Shown: in pieces, positions 1 through 4,619 of the stretch
How the letters are laid out: every line of letters begins with the position of its first letter
Numbering within the stretch: the stretch's first letter is position 1
Assembly (NCBI GenBank): GCA_028287885.1
Contig: JAQBOT010000064.1
Location: 1-9,194 of the forward strand
Length of the DNA stretch: 9,194 bases
Reading direction: 5' to 3'
DNA from: Pedobacter sp.
GTDB lineage: Bacteria > Bacteroidota > Bacteroidia > Sphingobacteriales > Sphingobacteriaceae
Program-made: the position numbers and the translations under genes
The notes under the pieces: model-generated
The model's input: only the letters and a program-made list of their open reading frames with translations
Told to the model about the DNA's origin: nothing
Databases searched by the model: none

Positions 1-77
1 CAATCGCCGGTGGTATCATCGGACTAATCCTTGCAAATATATTTCTAAGTAAGATCGTTAAAGGACGCTCTTACTAG
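1..77 (+). CDS. C-terminal end of a membrane protein (partial, runs off left edge)
   Basis: An open frame enters from the left edge and ends at the TAG at 75-77. The 24 visible residues start IAGGIIGLILANIF and end KIVKGRSY. They read as a glycine-rich transmembrane helix followed by a short positively charged cytoplasmic tail. The GG-containing helix and basic tail are typical of the last membrane segment of a small integral membrane protein. Too little is visible to name a family. The stop lies 24 bases before the DUF2911 gene and no terminator is visible between them, so the two genes may be co-transcribed. Confidence 0.55.
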   Translation, partial: IAGGIIGLILANIFLSKIVKGRSY

Positions 78-101
78 TACAACTAACCAAATATAACCTC
101 T

Positions 102-662
102 ATGAAAAAACTAAGCTTAATGATCGCATTCGCGGCATTCGCACTAGCTGTGCATGCTCAGGATGTTAAATTCCCGGCCTTGGATGCAAGTCCGGCAGAT
201 CTTGCCTATTTCCCTGCCTCGGCTACGCAGAGTGCAAAAAAGGGGGGTCCATCTCCGGCTGTAATCAAGGTGACGTACTCGCGACCTGCAAAAAAAGGCC
301 GTGATGTCTTCGGAACATTGGAGCCTTTTGGTAAGGTGTATCGTTTAGGTGCGAATGAAAGTACCGAAATTAAGTTTTTCAAACCTGTTGTTATCGGCAA
401 CAAGTCTATCCCTGCTGGTAGCTATGGGCTGTTTGCCATTCCAAACAAAGAAACCTGGACCATCATCATCAGTAAAGACACGGACCACTGGGGTGCCTAT
501 ACGTATGACGAGAGCAAAGATGTAGTGCGCGTACAGGTTCCTGTTAAAACATTGGAAACACCCGTAGAGAACCTATCCATGGTATTTACGCCTCAGGCAA
601 ATGGTGCTGTGTTAAATATCGGATGGGACAAAACAGCCGTAGCGGTGCCAATTAAGATCTAA
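102..662 (+). CDS. DUF2911 domain-containing secreted protein
   Basis: A 186-residue protein of a family common in Bacteroidota and without an established biochemical function. Residues 1-19 form a Sec signal peptide (KK, then a hydrophobic core, then VHA before QD), so the mature protein is probably periplasmic. There is no cysteine at the cleavage site, so it is not a lipoprotein. The DUF2911 core spans about residues 50-185. Recognisable family signatures are IKVTYSRPAKKGRDVFG (55-71), LEPFGKVYRLGANESTEI (73-90), IPAGSYGLFAIP (103-114) and the WTIII strand. The length is normal for the single-domain form. The ATG at 102 is the only start that gives the signal peptide, and no Shine-Dalgarno sequence precedes it, as is usual in this phylum. 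The gene ends just before a strong terminator. The family call is firm; the role is unknown. Confidence 0.9.
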   Translation: MKKLSLMIAFAAFALAVHAQDVKFPALDASPADLAYFPASATQSAKKGGPSPAVIKVTYSRPAKKGRDVFGTLEPFGKVYRLGANESTEIKFFKPVVIGNKSIPAGSYGLFAIPNKETWTIIISKDTDHWGAYTYDESKDVVRVQVPVKTLETPVENLSMVFTPQANGAVLNIGWDKTAVAVPIKI

Positions 663-680
663 GAAAATAAAGCATATAGA

Positions 681-716
681 AGAGGCCCGGCAGATATCTG
701 TCGGGCCTCTTGTTTT
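681..716 (+). terminator. Rho-independent terminator between convergent genes
   Basis: AGAGGCCCG (681-689) pairs perfectly with CGGGCCTCT (702-710). The helix continues through a G-T wobble and CAG/CTG to a four-base ATAT loop, giving about 13 bp. It is followed by TGTTTT on the + strand, so it suits the end of the DUF2911 transcript. The minus strand has only a scattered T-rich tail (TCTATATGCTTTATTTTC), so it may also stop the anti-sigma transcript arriving from the right, but less efficiently. Confidence 0.85.
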
Positions 717-731
717 ATGGGCTATTTGCGC

Positions 732-1217
732 CTACTTATGTGTAAATGTCTTTCTTAAGAAACGGTCAAAGTAGATCAGCGCAAGTACAAGATCCAGGAA
801 CAAGAATACTTTTATCGATAAACTTGTTGCGGAAGGTGACAAGGCCAGGTTCAGATTCATCTTTGGCATCTTAAATTCCGGCATGCTATAGGTGCTATTC
901 AGAAGCGCATAGATAAATACAGACAGAATAGAAATGATGAAAAATCCACCAATCGCATAGATGATCCGATGGTCAACTTTGGTCTTTAGCGCAACAGGTG
1001 CAATTTCCAGATTTACCTGCTCCATGACGTTCCGGGTAAACGACATTGATGGTTCATCAAGTTCTTCAGCCAAGATCATTTCCTGAACCTGCATACACTC
1101 CAAATACATCTTATGATAGCCGGGATCTGAAGCAATTTTCGCTTCTATTTCCAGACTTTGAGCTGGGTCGCAGCCTGCGTCTATATATTCCCAGATTTCC
1201 TCTTCTATAGTTTTCAT
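732..1217 (-). CDS. Membrane anti-sigma factor (partner of adjacent ECF sigma factor)
   Basis: A 161-residue protein. Its N-terminal part (residues 1-80) is soluble and helical, beginning EEEIWEYIDAGCDPAQ, which resembles the start of the zinc-free anti-sigma domains paired with Bacteroidota ECF factors. The segment SMSFTRNVMEQV (57-68) is also typical of these partners. Two hydrophobic stretches follow, at about 85-106 and 133-150, so the protein should sit in the inner membrane with the sigma-binding domain in the cytoplasm. The start overlaps the sigma stop as ATGA (1214-1217), and a good AAAGGAG ribosome site lies five bases upstream inside the sigma coding sequence, so translation is probably coupled. 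The assignment rests on position, topology and N-terminal resemblance. No signal-sensing domain is recognisable between the helices. The role is inferred but likely. Confidence 0.8.
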   Translation of the reverse strand: MKTIEEEIWEYIDAGCDPAQSLEIEAKIASDPGYHKMYLECMQVQEMILAEELDEPSMSFTRNVMEQVNLEIAPVALKTKVDHRIIYAIGGFFIISILSVFIYALLNSTYSMPEFKMPKMNLNLALSPSATSLSIKVFLFLDLVLALIYFDRFLRKTFTHK

Positions 1218-1795
1218 ATCAGCTCCTTTACTTCATCCTTTAACATATGCTGTAATTTTTCTTTTAACCGGGTTCTTGCCCGGTGTAGCTTCACTTTGAT
1301 GGTTGATGCCTCCATGTTGAGCGTCTTTCCGATCTCCTCCAAACTTTGTTCCCCTTTGTAAAATAGAGTAATAATTGCTGCATCATCCGGCAGCAATTGT
1401 TCTATCGCTTTATTCAGGTACACGTGTGCCGATGTCTTTTCAATGCCGTTCGCATTGTAATCGGAGATGTGGTTTTCAAGTTGTATTGCGTTTTCATCCA
1501 GGTCAATTGAATCTGTTTGCAGCCTTCTCTTACGCAAGAAGGTCATGGCAGTTGTGTACGTGATCGTATACAGCCAGGTAGAGAATTTGGAAGTCTGCTT
1601 GAATGTTCCCAAGGCTCGGTAGGCTTTGACGAAGCAATCCTGTGCAATCTCTTCTGCATCCTCCCGATTCTTAGCAAACCGCAGCGCCAATGTAAACACA
1701 AAACGCTGGTGACGCTTTACCAGTTCGGAATAAACCGCTGTATTGCCGTTTAGTACAGAGGCAATTAATTCCAAATCAGTTTCCTTGGGCTGCAT
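1214..1795 (-). CDS. ECF-subfamily RNA polymerase sigma factor (sigma-24/RpoE type)
   Basis: A 193-residue sigma-70 family protein that redirects RNA polymerase to stress-type promoters. Region 2 covers about residues 22-92 and contains the core-binding helix DAEEIAQDCFVKAYRAL (46-62) and the -10 recognition part FSTWLYTITYTTAMTFLRKR. Region 4 covers about 128-182, with LPDDAAIITLFYKGEQSLEEIGKTL and the helix-turn-helix segment STIKVKLHRARTRLKEKL for -35 binding. There is no region 1 or 3, as expected for an ECF factor, and the length is normal. The ATG at 1793-1795 is the only methionine before region 2. The gene overlaps the anti-sigma start by four bases. An ECF-type promoter lies immediately upstream, which implies autoregulation. 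The exact ECF group cannot be told by eye. Confidence 0.95.
   Translation of the reverse strand: MQPKETDLELIASVLNGNTAVYSELVKRHQRFVFTLALRFAKNREDAEEIAQDCFVKAYRALGTFKQTSKFSTWLYTITYTTAMTFLRKRRLQTDSIDLDENAIQLENHISDYNANGIEKTSAHVYLNKAIEQLLPDDAAIITLFYKGEQSLEEIGKTLNMEASTIKVKLHRARTRLKEKLQHMLKDEVKELI
1223..1230 (-). promoter_or_regulatory. Strong Shine-Dalgarno site for the anti-sigma gene
   Basis: On the minus strand TAAAGGAG lies within the last codons of the sigma gene (encoding VKEL) and ends five bases before the ATG at 1217. Most genes in this window show no such motif, as is usual in Bacteroidota, so it stands out. Together with the ATGA overlap it supports the chosen start and suggests that the anti-sigma factor is translated in proportion to the sigma factor. 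Confidence 0.7.
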
Positions 1796-1803
1796 ATTAC
1801 CTG

Positions 1804-1834
1804 TAAGACGCCTGGTTGGGTTTTTAGGTTACAG
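1804..1834 (-). promoter_or_regulatory. ECF-type promoter of the sigma/anti-sigma operon
   Basis: On the minus strand the -35 element GTAACC (1832-1827) and the -10 element CGTCTT (1810-1805) are separated by exactly 16 bases. This matches the general ECF pattern of an AAC-containing -35 and a CGTC-type -10. The same arrangement, with the same flanking bases (CTGTAACCT and GTCTTA), occurs before the gene at 2362-2721. Initiation about seven bases after the -10 would fall near 1798, only two or three bases before the ATG, so the transcript would be almost leaderless. Direct control by the adjacent sigma factor is inferred. Confidence 0.75.
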
Positions 1835-1958
1835 CAATTTACTGAAATTTCGTTAGACTTTTAAAAGAAGATAAAACTGGGCGGAAACGGCTTCTTCAAG
1901 AGTACTGATCTGCATCATTTCAGAAGCACAGCAAGCACACGTCTTAGACACACGCTGC

Positions 1959-2002
1959 GTGGGTTTCATGTGTGTTTGATGTGGGTTTGATGTGCGTCTC
2001 AT
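1959..2002. repeat. Four tandem 11-base repeats (GTGGGTTTGAT-like)
   Basis: Four consecutive 11-base units read GTGGGTTTCAT, GTGTGTTTGAT, GTGGGTTTGAT and GTGCGTCTCAT. A more degenerate fifth unit (CTGCGTTGGTT) follows at 2003-2013. Each unit starts GTG, and the four end in SAT (CAT or GAT). The array is short and diverged, which points to slippage-type expansion rather than a mobile element. Confidence 0.75.
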
Positions 2003-2019
2003 CTGCGTTGGTTTAAACC

Positions 2020-2065
2020 TGTCTTGTACTGCTTTTACTTTATGTCTTGTACTGCTTTTGCTTTA
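2020..2065. repeat. Two tandem 23-base repeats
   Basis: Positions 2020-2042 and 2043-2065 are the same 23-base unit, beginning TGTCTTGTACTGCTTTT and ending CTTTA, with a single A/G difference at the eighteenth base. The near identity suggests a recent duplication. A 23-base unit is not a multiple of three, which argues against a coding role. Confidence 0.85.
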
Positions 2066-2246
2066 CACCTGAAACTAGGTTTTACTGAATTTGGTTTACA
2101 TTTTGGTTTTGATTTGCTGATAACGCTTTACAATCCTAGAAGTTACTTTTGAAACTAACTTTTAGCCTGTATTGTTGAAGTGTAACTTTGGCCGATCTTG
2201 GAGCAAAAAGGCCAGAATAAAAATAAAGGTCGATTTTCTGCAAAGT

Positions 2247-2293
2247 TGCCTTTCTGATCGTTTTGTAATATTAACAAAGTGATCAGAAAGGCA
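2247..2293. repeat. Long near-perfect hairpin (20-bp stem, 7-base loop)
   Basis: GCCTTTCTGATC (2248-2259) is exactly complementary to GATCAGAAAGGC (2281-2292). The pairing extends outward by one T-A pair and inward by two G-T wobbles and five Watson-Crick pairs, to an AATATTA loop (2267-2273). Neither side is followed by a T-run, so it is not a classical terminator. It lies 23 bases beyond the terminator of the small membrane-protein gene. It could be an RNA stabiliser, a protein-binding site or part of a small RNA; the function is unknown. Confidence 0.7.
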
Positions 2294-2304
2294 TAAATCA
2301 CGCA

Positions 2305-2339
2305 AAACAAAAAAAGGCTTAATCAGTAATGATTAAGCC
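2305..2339 (-). terminator. Rho-independent terminator of the small membrane-protein gene
   Basis: On the minus strand a perfect 10-bp stem GGCTTAATCA/TGATTAAGCC (2339-2330 and 2325-2316) with a four-base loop TTAC is followed directly by TTTTTTTGTTTT. It lies 22 bases after the stop of the gene at 2362-2721, in the correct orientation to end its transcript. The + strand side lacks a good T-run. Confidence 0.9.
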
Positions 2340-2361
2340 CCTTAATTTCGTCGTTGCTATG

Positions 2362-2721
2362 CTACACAAGTTCTTCTTTGTGCTTGTCTATCCAGTTCTT
2401 CTCGATTAGGTAGGAGAATATCAGGCCTAGGCCGCCAAATATGCTGATGCAACCAAAGTAAACTGGCACTGCTTGATCTTCCTCCATGTGGTTTTGCATA
2501 ACTACAAAAAGCGCTAGTAGGATGCCTAGTCCTAGTCCGACCAGGAGTAAGCCAAATTTTAGGCTTAGGAATGGTCTTGGAGCCAACTGTTCATTTTTTC
2601 TGATGCCAGGATCCATGCCACGTTCAATCATGGCCATTTTCTCTTTGTTTGATAAATACCTGATGCCGAATACCATTGCGAAAGCACCTAGGAACATTGT
2701 AATAGGAATTAACTCTTCCAT
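2362..2721 (-). CDS. Small three-helix membrane protein, DUF6249-like
   Basis: A 119-residue integral membrane protein. Hydrophobic segments lie at about residues 3-22, 54-75 and 85-106. The first loop carries the signature NKEKMAMIERGMDPGI (25-40), and the third segment contains FGCISIFGGLGLIFSYLIE. This layout resembles the DUF6249 family of Bacteroidota, which has no known function; the family name comes from recall of the pattern and is moderately sure. The C-terminus is charged (DKHKEELV) and probably cytoplasmic. The gene stands alone: it has its own ECF-type promoter at 2779-2809 and its own terminator at 2305-2339. The promoter matches that of the nearby sigma factor, so the protein is a likely target of, or contributor to, that envelope-stress circuit. 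That link is inferred from the promoter match only. Confidence 0.85.
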   Translation of the reverse strand: MEELIPITMFLGAFAMVFGIRYLSNKEKMAMIERGMDPGIRKNEQLAPRPFLSLKFGLLLVGLGLGILLALFVVMQNHMEEDQAVPVYFGCISIFGGLGLIFSYLIEKNWIDKHKEELV

Positions 2722-2778
2722 GATTTATGTGTTAAGTTGTTAAAATTTTGTCTGTTGTAGAACTGCTGTTCTGTATAC

Positions 2779-2809
2779 TAAGACCACATGAAATTTTAAC
2801 AGGTTACAG
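2779..2809 (-). promoter_or_regulatory. ECF-type promoter of the DUF6249-like gene
   Basis: On the minus strand GTAACC (2807-2802), a 16-base spacer and GGTCTT (2785-2780) repeat the arrangement found before the sigma gene, including identical CTGTAACCT and GTCTTA edges at identical spacing. A start about seven bases downstream (near 2773) gives a leader of about 50 bases. That leader can begin with a small AGAAC/GTTCT hairpin (2759-2772). Confidence 0.7.
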
Positions 2810-2874
2810 GTGTTTTCAAATTATTTGGATATTCTTTCGATTTAAGACGTTGCGATTTCAGAAAATGGGCGATA

Positions 2875-3381
2875 CTACAGCAGATATCGCTCTTTAATGA
2901 TCCTGGTATGGTGAATCACATGCCCGGCAATTACATGACGTATTACGCCTACAGAGATCTGAAGACCGTTGGCAATACCACATCTGTTTAGTTCTTCCTC
3001 CTGCAGTGAATTGAACAGGTACATATTGCCTTTTCTTAGCATTGCAAATTCTTCCGACAGGCTATGTAGACTACGGTCATGGAAATGCGCATGGACAACG
3101 TAACTGTCCTCATCAAAGCCAGGCAAATTCGCCTGTTCCCCTCGCGCAATGCAGGTAAGCCGGTACACCAGAATTCGCTCGGTATCGATCATATGACCAA
3201 TTAACTGTTTTATCGTCCATTTACCGGGTTCATAGGCAAAATCTGCCTTATCTGTAAGACTCTTTATGAAGTCGGGGAACTCGGAGGCTTGTCTTTCCAG
3301 TACATTCAAGACATCGCCTTCTACCAGGCTAATGTACTTCTGCGCCCAGGCGGGGTACACGTTGGGTTGTGGTTGGTTCAT
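2875..3381 (-). CDS. DinB-family (DinB_2-like) putative metal-dependent protein
   Basis: A 168-residue four-helix-bundle protein of the DinB/YfiT-like superfamily. Members bind a divalent metal through three histidines; some act as thiol-dependent transferases, and many are uncharacterised. Here the likely ligands are His63 in KWTIKQLIGHMIDTER and the HxxxH pair His154/His158 in GHVIHHTRIIKERYL. All three are present, so the metal site appears intact. The length is normal. No second methionine occurs before residue 64, which supports the ATG at 3381. That start lies 53 bases inside the end of the upstream kinase gene, so the two genes are probably co-transcribed and translationally linked. 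No terminator is visible after the stop. The name DinB does not imply a role in DNA damage; the substrate is unknown. Confidence 0.88.
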   Translation of the reverse strand: MNQPQPNVYPAWAQKYISLVEGDVLNVLERQASEFPDFIKSLTDKADFAYEPGKWTIKQLIGHMIDTERILVYRLTCIARGEQANLPGFDEDSYVVHAHFHDRSLHSLSEEFAMLRKGNMYLFNSLQEEELNRCGIANGLQISVGVIRHVIAGHVIHHTRIIKERYLL

Positions 3382-4573
3382 AAGTTAAGCTGCTTTTTAA
3401 AACGATCCTAAAAGTTGTACCCTTACCCAGCTCAGAATCTTTTACGAAAATCTGTCCGCTGTGGTAGTTCTGCACGATCCGCTTGGTTAACGACAGACCT
3501 AAGCCCCAGCCCCGTTTCCGGGTGGTATATCCGGGTTGGAATACAGCGTCAAACTTAGATCTCGGAATTCCTGTACCGGTGTCTGTGATGTCAATGAAGA
3601 CTTCTTCTTTTGCCAGGTGCTCAATGATGTTTACCGTTATGGTACCTTCATTACTGATTGCATTTGCGGCGTTTTTAAGCAGGTTTTCAATCACCCAATC
3701 AAATAAGGGTACATTAAGTAAAGCACGAACCTGATCATCCCCCACAATTCTAAAAACGATTTTATCAGAAGTACGTAACTTGAAGTAATCAATGAAGTTC
3801 TTGATGACCACGTAAACCACATGGTCCTCCAATATGGGTTTGGAGCCGATCTTTGAAAACCGGTCGGTGATCACCTCCAGTCGTTTGATGTCATTCTCCA
3901 TCTCCGCAATCAAGGGGTCATTCTCCGCGTTAAACCTGGATTTGATCAGCTCTACCCAAGCCATTAAAGAGGAAATAGGCGTGCCAAGCTGGTGCGCCGT
4001 TTCTTTTGCCATACCGACCCAGACCTGATCCTGTTCCGCCTTGCGGGATGAACTGAAGGCCACATAAGCCGTTATTAAGAACAAAGCGATTACGCCCAAT
4101 TGTATGTAAGGAAAATAGCGAAGTTGAGTTAAAATGAATGAATCTTTGTAATAAACAAGCATTTTCTCTCCCATATAGTTGATGGGCAAGGGCGTATGCT
4201 GCTTTTTCATCCGGCGGAGTTCACGTTGAAAATAGCCCGGATCATAGGATGCCGTTGATTCTGCGTTTACATAGTTGGTCTTGGAACTGTCTAGGTTTAG
4301 ATAGGCCTGGATTTTGGTTCCAGTGGTATCCGTTAGGATCACGGGTACCTTGCTGCTTTCTTTGATCATGTTCAGCACGTCCGCATAGCGGATGTCATCG
4401 AATATTTCCGAAGACTTTTCTGTACCTTTTACCCAGAGTTCAAATTGTATCTTTTCTTCACGCTCCATCTTCTTAACGAAGAAATCTGAGTAGAATACAG
4501 AAGCAGTTCCAATGATGATTGCAAAGACGAGTAAAAATATTTTCCAGCGCCGCTTTTTTTCGTAGGGATTCAT
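3329..4573 (-). CDS. Orphan membrane sensor histidine kinase, HQLGTP type
   Basis: A 414-residue two-component sensor kinase. A helix at about residues 11-28 and another at 153-174 enclose a periplasmic region of roughly 120 residues with no recognised domain. There is no HAMP; the second helix leads almost directly to the dimerisation domain. The phospho-accepting His194 lies in AKETAHQLGTPISSL, where the residue after His is Gln rather than the usual Glu or Asp. The ATPase domain shows an N-box (WVIENLLKNAANA, 293-305), a G1 box (DTGTGIP, 331-337) and a G2 box (GWGLGLSL, 355-362). No response regulator lies beside it. The ATG at 4573 is chosen because MNPYEKKRRW before the helix is a normal cytoplasmic start. 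A GTG at 4615 would add 14 poor residues and reach into the gltX promoter. The last 20 residues beyond FRIVLK overlap the DinB gene. Confidence 0.92.
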   Translation of the reverse strand: MNPYEKKRRWKIFLLVFAIIIGTASVFYSDFFVKKMEREEKIQFELWVKGTEKSSEIFDDIRYADVLNMIKESSKVPVILTDTTGTKIQAYLNLDSSKTNYVNAESTASYDPGYFQRELRRMKKQHTPLPINYMGEKMLVYYKDSFILTQLRYFPYIQLGVIALFLITAYVAFSSSRKAEQDQVWVGMAKETAHQLGTPISSLMAWVELIKSRFNAENDPLIAEMENDIKRLEVITDRFSKIGSKPILEDHVVYVVIKNFIDYFKLRTSDKIVFRIVGDDQVRALLNVPLFDWVIENLLKNAANAISNEGTITVNIIEHLAKEEVFIDITDTGTGIPRSKFDAVFQPGYTTRKRGWGLGLSLTKRIVQNYHSGQIFVKDSELGKGTTFRIVLKSSLTYEPTTTQRVPRLGAEVH

Positions 4574-4601
4574 AGGATGTGGAGGCAAATTACAAATTAT
4601 A

Positions 4602-4609
4602 TATCTTTG
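4602..4609 (+). promoter_or_regulatory. Probable Bacteroidota -7 promoter element for gltX
   Basis: TATCTTTG matches the TAnnTTTG -7 element known for Bacteroidota primary sigma factors. Initiation a few bases downstream would leave a leader of only about six bases before the gltX ATG at 4620. No clear -33 TTTG is seen at the usual distance; TGTGG near 4579 is the only weak candidate. The call is tentative. Confidence 0.5.
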
Positions 4610-4619
4610 TAACACAAAT

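Larger units (their letters stand above)
1835..2246. other. Gene-free, T-rich stretch with short repeats
   Basis: No convincing coding frame exists on either strand between the sigma promoter and the hairpin at 2247. The + strand is T-rich and carries an AT-rich 10-base palindrome CTTTTAAAAG (1858-1867), the near-palindrome GTCTTAGAC (1941-1949) next to CACGCTGCGTG (1951-1961), and two tandem-repeat blocks listed separately. A loosely repeated GAAACTA(n2)TTTTA motif occurs at 2071 and 2151. It could be decayed coding sequence, an untranslated region or a small-RNA locus; the sequence does not decide. Confidence 0.5.

Noticed and set aside
38..45. TATATTTC as a -7 element for the DUF2911 gene
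   Set aside because: One mismatch to TAnnTTTG, no -33 element, and it lies inside the upstream coding end.
2120..2146. Possible minus-strand ECF promoter GTAACT ... CGTTAT in the gene-free stretch
   Set aside because: Both hexamers deviate, the spacer is 15 instead of 16 bases, and no coding frame follows.
2316..2339. The GGCTTAATCA hairpin read as a + strand terminator
   Set aside because: The + strand side is followed by CCTTAATTTCG without a T-run, whereas the minus strand has a seven-T run, so only the minus orientation is called.
2844..2849. Another CGTCTT -10-like hexamer on the minus strand
   Set aside because: The -35 position 16 bases upstream reads CGCCCA rather than GTAACC, so it is not a third member of the promoter pair.
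4574..4615. N-terminal extension of the orphan kinase from a GTG at 4615
   Set aside because: It adds 14 residues (including CNLPPHP) unlike a kinase start, overlaps the probable gltX promoter, and a normal ATG start occurs at 4573 just before the first membrane helix.
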